A stretch of 7,348 nt of DNA from an uncultured Pseudomonadota bacterium. Its GTDB lineage: Bacteria; Lernaellota; Lernaellaia; Lernaellales; Lernaellaceae. Both the position numbers and the translations under genes were made by a program. Location of the stretch: assembly GCA_937967875.1 (NCBI GenBank), contig CALBTQ010000837.1:1-7348 (forward strand). Reading direction: 5' to 3'. Each line of letters begins with the position of its first letter. Positions within the stretch are counted from its first letter, which is position 1. The notes under the pieces are model-generated. The model ran no database searches. It saw only the letters and a program-made list of their open reading frames with translations, and was not told the origin of the DNA. Below, piece after piece: positions 1-7,303 of this stretch.

Positions 1-45
1 CCACCGAGATCTACACTCTTTCCCTACACGACGCTCTTCCGATCT
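1..45 (+). other. Illumina P5/Read-1 adapter remnant (artefact)
   Basis: These 45 bases match the 3' part of the standard Illumina P5 plus TruSeq Read-1 adapter. They include ACACTCTTTCCCTACACGAC and end in GCTCTTCCGATCT; only the first 13 bases of the full P5 oligonucleotide are absent. The same 45 bases recur in reverse complement at the other end of the window. This is library sequence joined to genomic DNA. The junction creates a false TAG at 45-47 in the frame of the aldehyde dehydrogenase, so that gene is cut here rather than naturally short. Confidence 0.98.
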
Positions 46-962
46 AGCCGGCGATCGAAGCGCCGCGCACGGGCATGTTCCTGGCGCTGGCCGCGATGGA
101 AGCCGGCGTGCCGGCCGGCGTGTTCAACGTGGTGACCGGTCCGTCGGGGATGATCAGCGAAAAGTTGATTCGCTCGGATGTGATCCGCAAGGTGACGCTG
201 ACCGGCTCGGTGCCGGTGGGGCAGCAGTTGCTGCACCTGGCCGCCGAGGGCCTCAAGTCGGTGACGATGGAACTGGGCGGCCATTCACCGGTGCTCGTGT
301 TCGCCGACGCGGACGTCGAGGCGGCGGCGGAAACCTGCGCCCGCGCCAAGTTCCGCAACAACGGCCAGGTGTGCATCGCGGCCAGCCGCTTCTTTGTGCA
401 GGAAGGCGTGATCGACCGCTTCACCAAACGCTTCGTCGAGGTCGCACGGTCGTTGAAGATCGGCGACGGGCGCGCGGCAGGCACGGAAATCGGCCCGCTG
501 ACCAATCAGCGGCGCGTCGACGCCACACAGGCGCTGGTCGACGACGCGGTCGGCAAGGGCGCGCAGGTGGCCTACGGCGGCAAGCGGCCCGACGGTTTCG
601 CGCGCGGCTATTTTTATCTGCCCACCGTGCTGACCGGCGTGGACGCATCGATGGACATCATGACCGAAGAGCCGTTCTGTCCGATCGCGCCGATTGCGCC
701 GTTCACCGATCTGGACGACGCGCTGGCCAAGGCGAACGCGTCGCAGTTCGGTCTGGCCGGCTACGTGTTCACCGACAACACGCGCACGGCGTTTCTGGCG
801 TCCGAAGGACTCGACGTGGGCATGGTCGGCGTGAACAATCTGGTGATCGCCGCGGCGGAGATTCCGTTCGGCGGTGTGAAGATGTCCGGCTATGGGCGCG
901 AGGGCGGCAGCGAAGGCATCGAGTATTACACCGTCGCCAAGTACATCAACTTCAAATTGTAG
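46..962 (+). CDS. Aldehyde dehydrogenase, succinate-/alpha-ketoglutaric-semialdehyde dehydrogenase type (5'-truncated)
   Basis: An NAD(P)-dependent enzyme that oxidises an aldehyde to the acid in the cytoplasm. The gene is cut by the adapter. Bases 46-47 are the end of a codon (nAG, probably the Lys of the usual KPxE motif) and reading continues from 48 as PAIEAPRTGMFLALAAMEAG. The Met at 75 is internal, not a start. About 300 residues remain of a family usually near 480-500, so the first part of the NAD-binding domain is missing. Visible motifs are PAGVFNVVTG, the nucleotide-loop LTGSVPVG, the general base Glu in MELGGHSP (codon 270-272), and the catalytic Cys in NNGQVCIAASR (codon 372-374). 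The Glu and Cys are 34 residues apart, as in the family. EEPFCP follows, where Gly usually replaces the Cys, and the end is PFGGVKMSGYGREGGSEGIE. The C-terminus and ELGGHSPVLVF fit the semialdehyde dehydrogenase group. The adjacent sugar-acid dehydratase makes alpha-ketoglutaric semialdehyde a reasonable guess as substrate, but this is inference. The stop TAG overlaps the next gene's ribosome binding site. Confidence 0.93.
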
Positions 963-966
963 AGGA
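961..966 (+). promoter_or_regulatory. Ribosome binding site of the dehydratase
   Basis: AGAGGA lies five bases before the ATG at 972 and overlaps the TAG stop (960-962) of the aldehyde dehydrogenase. It supports ATG 972 as the true start and suggests translational coupling of the two genes. Confidence 0.7.
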
Positions 967-971
967 ACCCG

Positions 972-2669
972 ATGAGCGACGATCGCAAAGGGATGTATCG
1001 CAATCTGACCGCGTACGGCGATTGGGAATTTTCCAAGTACATGCGCCGCGCGTTTCTTGCTTCGATGGGCGTGGACGCGCACGACATCGACCGGCCGATC
1101 ATCGGCATCGTGGACACCTCGTCCGATTACGTCACCTGCCATCGGCAGATGCCCGAACTGGTGCAGGCGGTCAAACGCGGCGTGCTCGAAGCGGGCGGGC
1201 TGCCCATGGCCTTCCCGACGATTTCGCTGCACGAGATTTTCACCTCGCCCACGACGATGCTCTTTCGCAACCTGATGGCGATGGACGTGGAAGAGATGAT
1301 CGGCGCGCAGCCGATGGACGCGGTGGTCGTGCTGGGCGGCTGCGATAAAACCGTGCCGGCCGTGCTGATGGGCGCGACCTCGGCCGATCTGCCCGCCGCG
1401 GCGGTGCTGACCGGGCCGATGTACGCCGGGCGCTGGCGCGGCGAGCGGCTGGGCGCGTGCACCGACTGCCGCCGCAACTGGGCGCGTTACCGCGCGGGCG
1501 AACTGACCGACGAGGAGATCGTCGAGATCGAGCGCAACCTCTGCCCGACCGGCGGCACGTGTCTGGTGATGGGCACCGCCTCGACGATGGCCTGCCTGAC
1601 CGAGGCGCTGGGGCTGATGATGCCCGGCGGCGCGGCCCCGCCGCTGCCTACCGGCGAACGGTTGCGGCAGGCGACGATCACCGGGCGGCGCATCGTCGCG
1701 ATGGCCAAGAGTCCGTTGACGCCCAAGCGCATCCTCACCCGCGAGGCCTTCGAAAACGCGATCACCGTGCTGATCGCCCTGGGCGGCTCGACCAACGCGA
1801 TCATCCACCTGACGGCGTTGGCGCGGCGGGCGGGCCTGACGCTGACCCTCGAGGATTTTCAGCGCATCAGCGAGCGCGTGCCGCTGCTGGTCGACTGCAA
1901 GCCGGCGGGCAAGGGGTACATGGAGGATCTGTATTACGCGGGCGGCGTGCCGGTGCTGCTCAAGGAACTCGCGCCGCTGCTGCACCTGGATACGATCGGC
2001 ATCACCGGCCGGACGCTGGGCGAATTGCTGGCGGATGTCGAGGCGCCCGGCGCGTGGCAGGACACGATCCGCACGCTCGCCGCGCCGCTGGGTCCGACCG
2101 GCTCGCTGACCACGCTATGCGGCAGTCTCGCGCCCGACGGCGCGGTGATCAAAAGCGCGGCCGCGTCGGCGCATCTGAAAAAACATCGCGGGCCGGCGGC
2201 GGTGTTCACGTCGCCGGAGGACGTGGCCGAACGCATCGATGATCCTTCATTGGCGCTCACGCCCGAGCACGTGCTGGTCATGCAATACGGCGGGCCGATC
2301 GCCGCGGGCATGCCCGAGGCCGGCGCGCTGCCGATCCCGCGCTACCTGGCCGAGCAGGGCGTGAAGGACATGGTGCGCGTTTCCGACGCGCGCATGAGCG
2401 GCACGGCCTACGGCACGATCGTGCTGCATTGCGCGCCCGAGGCCGCCGCGGGCGGTCCGTTGGCGCTGGTGCGCGACGGCGACATGATCGAGTTGGACGT
2501 CGCCGAGCGCCACATCGATCTGCTGGTCGAGGAAAGCGTGCTGGCCGAACGCCGCGCCGCCTGGACGCCGCCGGCATTGCCGCCGCGCGGATATCGTCGT
2601 TTGCATGCGCAGCATGTATTGCAGGCCGATCTGGGTGCGGACCTGGATTTCCTGGCGGCGGAAGAATAA
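972..2669 (+). CDS. IlvD/Edd-family dehydratase, sugar-acid (pentonate/hexonate) type
   Basis: A complete 565-residue protein, close to the usual 570-600 of the family. These enzymes remove water from a dihydroxy acid to give a 2-keto-3-deoxy acid, using an [Fe-S] cluster and Mg2+ in the cytoplasm. Cys56 (in YVTCHRQ), Cys124 (in GGCDKTVPA) and Cys197 (in GGTCLVMGTASTM) sit where the family holds its cluster. Lys126, just after Cys124-Asp125, is the expected carbamylated Mg2+ ligand. Ser476 in VSDARMSGTAYGT matches the catalytic Ser. That motif is typical of arabonate, xylonate and gluconate dehydratases; the branched-chain amino acid enzyme IlvD instead has a DGRFSGG-like motif. So an oxidative sugar or sugar-acid pathway is more likely than isoleucine/valine synthesis; the exact substrate cannot be read. 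Extra cysteines occur at 163 and 166 (GACTDCRRNW) and 191 (NLCPTGG). The gene starts nine bases after the aldehyde dehydrogenase stop with a good AGAGGA, indicating one operon. It ends 14 bases before the stop of the converging kinase, with no clear terminator between. Confidence 0.94.
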   Translation: MSDDRKGMYRNLTAYGDWEFSKYMRRAFLASMGVDAHDIDRPIIGIVDTSSDYVTCHRQMPELVQAVKRGVLEAGGLPMAFPTISLHEIFTSPTTMLFRNLMAMDVEEMIGAQPMDAVVVLGGCDKTVPAVLMGATSADLPAAAVLTGPMYAGRWRGERLGACTDCRRNWARYRAGELTDEEIVEIERNLCPTGGTCLVMGTASTMACLTEALGLMMPGGAAPPLPTGERLRQATITGRRIVAMAKSPLTPKRILTREAFENAITVLIALGGSTNAIIHLTALARRAGLTLTLEDFQRISERVPLLVDCKPAGKGYMEDLYYAGGVPVLLKELAPLLHLDTIGITGRTLGELLADVEAPGAWQDTIRTLAAPLGPTGSLTTLCGSLAPDGAVIKSAAASAHLKKHRGPAAVFTSPEDVAERIDDPSLALTPEHVLVMQYGGPIAAGMPEAGALPIPRYLAEQGVKDMVRVSDARMSGTAYGTIVLHCAPEAAAGGPLALVRDGDMIELDVAERHIDLLVEESVLAERRAAWTPPALPPRGYRRLHAQHVLQADLGADLDFLAAEE

Positions 2670-2683
2670 CAAGTCTTCACGGA

Positions 2684-5600
2684 TTATTGATCCAGCGTTT
2701 CGCGAACCTTGGCGATGAATGCGTTGAGGACGAAGGGCTTCTGTAAAAAGTTCATTCCCTTTTCCAACACACCGTGCTGGGCAATGACGTCGGCCGTGTA
2801 GCCGGAAATGAACAGCACCTTCATTTGCGGCTTGAGCCGGTGCAGTTGCTCGTACAGAGTCCGGCCGTTCATTTGCGGCATGATGACGTCGGTGACTAAA
2901 ATATCGATTTCGGCCAACGCTCGTTTCGCCACCAGCAACGCCTCGGCGCCGTTTTCGGCGGTGAGCACCTTGTAGCCGGAATGTTCCAATACCTTGACGG
3001 CCAGGTCGCGCACCATCTGTTCGTCCTCCACCAGCAGAACGGTCTCCGATCCGCGATGGATCATGCGCTGTGGCGTGACGGTGATGTCCTCTTCCGGCGC
3101 TGATTCCTCCGGGAAATAAATGCTGAACATCGAGCCGCGATTCAACTCGCTGTCGACTTTGATGAAGCCGCCATTTTGTTTGACGATGCCGTAGATGGTC
3201 GCCAGGCCCAAGCCGCTGCCTTTGTCCTTGCTTTTGGTCGTGAAAAACGGCTCGAAAATCAGTTTGAGATGTTCCGGATCGATGCCCTTACCGTTATCCA
3301 ACACGGACAGAACGATGAAATTGCCCGCCGCAATCTCCGGATTCGACGCCAGCTCCTGCGCGGAAACCGGAGCCTCTTCGGTGGAAATAATCAGCCGCCC
3401 GCCGTTGGGCATGGCGTCGCGGGCGTTGACCACCAGATTGATCAGCACCTGGTTGAATTGGCCCGGGTCGATTTTGATGCGCCCGACATTGGGGGACAGT
3501 TGAAACGAGCATTGGATGTCTTCGCCGATGATGCGCGTCAGCATTTTGCGCGATTGCTCGATCATCCGATTGATGCTGAGCACCCGGGGCGAAATCATTT
3601 GTTTGCGGCTGAACGCCAGCAATTGCTGGGTCAGCATGGCGGCGCGGTCGGCGGCGTTTTTGATTTCCTGGATGTCCGTGTGCAGCGGATCGTCCTCGGT
3701 GATCTTGTCCATCGCCAATTCGGCATAGCCCAAGATGCCGGTGAGAATGTTGTTGAAGTCGTGCGCCACCCCGCCGGCCAGTCGGCCGATGGCTTCCATT
3801 TTTTGCGATTGCGCCAATTGCGTTTCCAGTTCGCCGCGCCGTTTTTCCGCTTCGCGTTTTTCGGTGATGTCGCGCAGCATTGCCAGCACGGCATTAACCT
3901 GTCCGTCCTGGGCGATCATGGTAGAGAACAACTCCATCGTACGCAATTTGCCGTCCGGTCGGGTGACGATCACTTCCAACGGATCGAGGCGTCCTTCGGC
4001 CAGAAGACTGTTCCAACTCGATTGATGAAATTCATCGGAGTCGTGTTGGAAAATACCCAGTTCCAGCCAATGGCGGCCGATCATTTTTTCGCGCGGCAAA
4101 CCCAGCGTGCGCGGCGCCATTTGATTGCAGTCAAGAATGACGCCTTGATTGTCGTAGAGGATGGTCACCTCGGGCGAGGCGTTGAACAGAGTGCGGTATT
4201 TTTCCTCGCTTTCCCGCAGGGTCATTTCGGCCATTTTCCGCTCGCTGATGTCGCGCATGATCGTGGCGATCGCCGTGGGTTCGCCGGTCTGCTTGGAACG
4301 CAGCAACATGGTGGAGATGTCCATGATGATCACTTCGCCGGTTTTTTGGTGCAACAGCGGGCCTTCGCCGCGCCAGAATCCCTGGGTCATCATAGCGTTC
4401 ATCACTTCCGCGGCCAGGTCGTCGCGTTCTTCCAGCGGCATGAACTGATTGATGTTCATGTGCGTGAACGCGGATTTGGAGTTCAAACCCGTAAGCCGCA
4501 TGCCGGCTTCGTTGATATAAATGATGCGTCCGTTCAGCTCGGCGATGCCGATGAAATCGTTGTTGTGATCGATGAGCGAAATGAGTTGTTCGCGTTCCCG
4601 TTCGGCTAGTTTCACCTGGCGCAGGTCGGTGATTACCGAAAATGATCCCGAATAGCTGCCATTCTCGGCGAACGTGGCCCGGGGCGAAACAAGGAACGAA
4701 ACGGGACGGCCCTGTTTGTCGACCGTATCGATCTCGTAAGGCGAATTGTCTCCTTCGCGACGCCTCATCAGGTGCTCGCGGAGGATATCGACGGCCTTGC
4801 CGGTAAACAAATCATAGATGGATTTGTCCTTCACTTTTTCGCTGGAAAAACCCATCATCACGTGCAGTTGTTCGTTGGCGTAGCGGATGACATCGTCCGC
4901 ATCGAGAATCATGAAGCCTTCGTTCATGGTCTCCAACAGGTTGCGGTAGCGGGCTTCGCTGTCGCGCAGCGCCCGTTCCGAGGCGCGCCGGCGACGCAGG
5001 TTGGTGAACAGAACGACGATGATTCCCGTCTGAACGATGAGGAAAAGAAGGAAGAGAAGAATGAAATTTCGGTAGCGGCTCATGACCGAGATCTGCCGAT
5101 GATGAACGATGGAATTTTGGGGCAGCAGGGAATTGTTTATCTGCCAGCGCTTTAGTTGGCGATCGTCGAACATGTATTGGCTGGGGCTGGCGCGTTGGAT
5201 GGCAATGGCTTGGGGAGACTCGCCGGCGAGAATCCGGCGGGCGATCGACACGGATTCCATTCCCTGCGTATAGCCGCTGTTGAGCTTGCCGCCGACGATG
5301 CCGTGATCCAGCCAGAGATCGGACAAGCCGTACATGGGCACGGACGCGGCTCGGCTGATTAGTTCGGCCGCTTGGTTGGGATCGTGATATTCGTTTTCGC
5401 CGTCGCGCATCCACATGGTCAACAGAATGGCGCTGTCGGGCGGCAAAACGGCCACTTCGTTGAGCAGATCGCGCATGCTCATCTGTCGACCGTCGAGAAA
5501 CGTAAAGGTGAGCAGGGGGTAAAACTGCGCCGCCTCTTCCACGCTGCGCCGCTGCGACATGCCGGTCGGCGTGTTGTCTTGAATGACATAGATTCGCGTC

Positions 5601-6094
5601 GTCTTCGGTTGCAGGCGAAGGATCAACTCGATGGTCGGACGCGGATCCATTCGGTCGATAAAACCGCTGAGGTACGGTTTATCATTCTGCAACGACAGAC
5701 TGAGGTGATCGACTCCCGTGACCACCACGGGAACGCCGGGAAACAGCAGGTCGTAATATTTATCGAGGAAATTGTAGGCCCCGTCGTCGAAGGCGAGGAT
5801 CAAGTCGATCTTTTCCTGCGAATATTTCGATTGAAACAACCTGACCAGGTCGTCCTGGATCAAGTCCAGCGGATGCCGCTTGGTGTCCAAATATTCGATA
5901 ATTACATCGTAGTGATCAGCGAAAGCTTCCTGAACGGCCCGCATCTGATTGTCGGACCAGAAATACCCGCGATGATAGGAGTTGATGACCAATATTGTCG
6001 GTTGAGGAGGATTGTAGGCGACTGCTGAGAGTGGAAGTAATAGAAGAATGCCAAGCGTAAGAAGCAAAATAGATTTGTAGTATTGGTGGTTCAT
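2684..6094 (-). CDS. Hybrid sensor histidine kinase with periplasmic substrate-binding-like sensor, three PAS domains and receiver
   Basis: An inner-membrane signalling protein of 1,136 residues, counted from ATG 6092-6094. The start is chosen because it directly precedes a signal peptide (basic start, ILLLTLGILLLLPL, cleavage likely after AVA), with a weak GGA eight bases upstream. An ATG at 6149-6151 would add 19 residues and has no visible ribosome site. Residues about 27-337 form a periplasmic domain with INSYHRGYFWSD near its start, like ABC-type substrate-binding sensor domains. A membrane helix follows at about 343-365 (FILLFLLFLIVQTGIIVVLF). PAS domains lie near 375-495, 500-620 and 625-745. 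HisKA has H778 in GGVAHDFNN (codon 3761-3763). The ATPase domain shows NLVVNARDAM, DNGKGI, FEPFFTTK and GSGLGLATIYGIV. The C-terminal receiver has the acidic pair in VEDE, phospho-acceptor D1069 in VTDVIMPQMNG (codon 2888-2890) and Lys in LQKPF. All catalytic residues are present. There is no DNA-binding domain, so it must pass phosphate to a partner not in the window. Ligand unknown. It is less GC-rich than the catabolic genes. Confidence 0.93.
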   Translation of the reverse strand: MNHQYYKSILLLTLGILLLLPLSAVAYNPPQPTILVINSYHRGYFWSDNQMRAVQEAFADHYDVIIEYLDTKRHPLDLIQDDLVRLFQSKYSQEKIDLILAFDDGAYNFLDKYYDLLFPGVPVVVTGVDHLSLSLQNDKPYLSGFIDRMDPRPTIELILRLQPKTTRIYVIQDNTPTGMSQRRSVEEAAQFYPLLTFTFLDGRQMSMRDLLNEVAVLPPDSAILLTMWMRDGENEYHDPNQAAELISRAASVPMYGLSDLWLDHGIVGGKLNSGYTQGMESVSIARRILAGESPQAIAIQRASPSQYMFDDRQLKRWQINNSLLPQNSIVHHRQISVMSRYRNFILLFLLFLIVQTGIIVVLFTNLRRRRASERALRDSEARYRNLLETMNEGFMILDADDVIRYANEQLHVMMGFSSEKVKDKSIYDLFTGKAVDILREHLMRRREGDNSPYEIDTVDKQGRPVSFLVSPRATFAENGSYSGSFSVITDLRQVKLAEREREQLISLIDHNNDFIGIAELNGRIIYINEAGMRLTGLNSKSAFTHMNINQFMPLEERDDLAAEVMNAMMTQGFWRGEGPLLHQKTGEVIIMDISTMLLRSKQTGEPTAIATIMRDISERKMAEMTLRESEEKYRTLFNASPEVTILYDNQGVILDCNQMAPRTLGLPREKMIGRHWLELGIFQHDSDEFHQSSWNSLLAEGRLDPLEVIVTRPDGKLRTMELFSTMIAQDGQVNAVLAMLRDITEKREAEKRRGELETQLAQSQKMEAIGRLAGGVAHDFNNILTGILGYAELAMDKITEDDPLHTDIQEIKNAADRAAMLTQQLLAFSRKQMISPRVLSINRMIEQSRKMLTRIIGEDIQCSFQLSPNVGRIKIDPGQFNQVLINLVVNARDAMPNGGRLIISTEEAPVSAQELASNPEIAAGNFIVLSVLDNGKGIDPEHLKLIFEPFFTTKSKDKGSGLGLATIYGIVKQNGGFIKVDSELNRGSMFSIYFPEESAPEEDITVTPQRMIHRGSETVLLVEDEQMVRDLAVKVLEHSGYKVLTAENGAEALLVAKRALAEIDILVTDVIMPQMNGRTLYEQLHRLKPQMKVLFISGYTADVIAQHGVLEKGMNFLQKPFVLNAFIAKVRETLDQ

Positions 6095-6255
6095 ACGCCC
6101 GATCCAAATTTTTCTGGCAGATCCGATAACGGTTGTGCTCGTCCATCTCATGCATTGTGTCGAAAGCGCTTATTAGTCTATCGGTTCCAATGTAAGAAAA
6201 ATAAACAAATAATTTAAATTTTTCCGCTGGGTCACTCCCGTTTGGCGACCGGCGA
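6095..6255. other. AT-rich intergenic region upstream of the kinase
   Basis: This 161-base gap lies between the radical SAM stop and the kinase start, both on the minus strand. Its central part (about 6171-6225) is far more AT-rich than the surrounding genes and is the likely place for the kinase promoter. The best -10-like hexamer on the minus strand is TAATAA (6175 down to 6170). The nearest -35-like CTTACA (6196-6191) is only 15 bases away, so no promoter can be called with confidence. Just after the radical SAM stop, GGGAGTGACCC could form a three- or four-pair stem, followed a few bases later by an AT-rich run. That is too weak to call a terminator. A small palindrome, AATTTAAATT, lies at 6211-6220. 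No RNA gene or further reading frame is convincing here. Confidence 0.5.
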
Positions 6256-7303
6256 TCATGCGGGCGAAGGCAACGGCAGCGCCAAGGATCCGGCGGCGGC
6301 CCAAACCTTTTGTTTTATTTCCGAAAAATCGATCTCGAAATCGAAACGGATGATCGTGTTTTTTGCCTGCGCGGCGAGCTTGAGCGCCTTGAGGTACGTT
6401 CTGTTGTTGCGGATCCAATCGTGGTTGAGTTTGCGTGCGTACAGGTAGATGGCGCTGTTACCCAAATAACCGTTGACCAATTGCCTCATCATACGCAGGC
6501 GCGAGTAGAACATCGCGTGGCTGCGCACCTGCGCCCATTGCAGTTGCCAGGCGGAAATCTGCGCCGGTTTGTAGCACACGTGGTGACCGTCGTAATGCGC
6601 CCAATCGTGCACGGTGATGCGCCCCGCGGCGGCCATCTCTTCGTAGATCGGCGTGCCGGGCAGCAGGGTGAGGATGAGAAACTGCGCCGAGTCGATGCCG
6701 CTGCGCATCGCGAAACGCGTGGTGGAGCGGAACGACTCTTTGTTGTCGGTGTCGAAGCCGAAGATGAACATGCCGTGCACGCCGATGCGGTGCTGCTTGA
6801 AACGCTCCACCGCGTCGATCATGCTTTGTACGCTCTGTTGCTTGGCCATGTCGGCCAACGCCGTCGGATTGACCGTCTCGAAGCCGACGTACACGTGCGA
6901 GCATTTGCCCTGTTGCATCAGCGCGAGCAGTTCGTCGTCGTGCGTGGCGTCGGTGCGCACCTGCGCCGACCAATGCGGACACAGCTCTTCGTCGATCATC
7001 GCCCGGCGGATCAGTTCCTTGGCCCATGTGCGGCGCGCGGTGAAATTGTCGTCGTAGAAAAAGATGTGCGCGTTGCGGTCCCGGTGCCGGCGCAGTTCGC
7101 CGATGACGTTGTCTACGCTGCGCGTGCGCACCTTGCGCCCGAACATGCCGATCACCGAGCAGAAGCGGCAGCCGAACGGACAGCCGCGCGTCGCCTGAAT
7201 GGGCACCACCGGGCGCAACGAAAAGCTCATCGCCTTCTGCCAACCGACGATCAACTCGTAATCGGGGTAGGGCAGCGCATCGAGGTCCTCGACCGAACTG
7301 GTT
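6256..7303 (-). CDS. Radical SAM enzyme, B12-binding-domain type (N-terminus missing)
   Basis: A cytoplasmic [4Fe-4S] enzyme expected to cleave S-adenosylmethionine to start radical chemistry; its substrate is unknown. The cluster motif CPFGCRFC (CxxxCxxC) lies at 7182-7159 on the minus strand. It is followed by IFFYDDNFTA, VGFETVNPTAL, GMFIFGFDTD and LTLLPGTPIYEEM, all typical of the SAM barrel in B12-binding radical SAM proteins. The frame stays open upstream of the TTG at 7254-7252 to the adapter. There it reads SSVEDLDALPYPDYELIVGW, the kind of linker that normally joins an N-terminal cobalamin-binding domain to the radical SAM domain. So 348 residues remain and the cobalamin domain, if present, lies outside the window. 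TTG 7254 is not the true start. The roughly 130-residue tail after the barrel (from about WAHYDGHHVCYKP onward) is rich in Arg, Tyr and Trp. Relatives include methyltransferases and cyclases such as BchE and hopanoid enzymes, but nothing here picks one. Same direction as the kinase, with a 161-base gap after it. Confidence 0.9.

Noticed and set aside
285..1985. A 566-codon open frame on the minus strand opposite the dehydrogenase and dehydratase
   Set aside because: It is His/Arg/Gln-rich with no recognisable domain and lies wholly antisense to two well-supported genes. Long antisense frames are expected in very GC-rich coding DNA.
972..2669. Dihydroxy-acid dehydratase for branched-chain amino acid synthesis (ilvD)
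   Set aside because: The catalytic-Ser motif SDARMSGTAYGT and the GCDKT region fit sugar-acid dehydratases, and the partner is an aldehyde dehydrogenase. No other branched-chain gene is present.
2661..2680. A GAAGA/TCTTC inverted repeat with eight-base loop between the convergent stops, considered as a terminator
   Set aside because: Only five pairs, AT-rich, and no T-run on either strand. Too weak to call.
3176..4609. A 477-codon plus-strand open frame inside the kinase
   Set aside because: It is antisense to the PAS, HisKA and ATPase coding sequence, whose motifs are all intact. The composition (many Phe, His, Arg, Gln) is that of a shadow frame.
6221..6255. A short GGG-AGTGA-CCC stem after the radical SAM stop, considered as a terminator
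   Set aside because: The stem is only three or four pairs and the following run is mixed A and T, not a U-tract directly after the stem.
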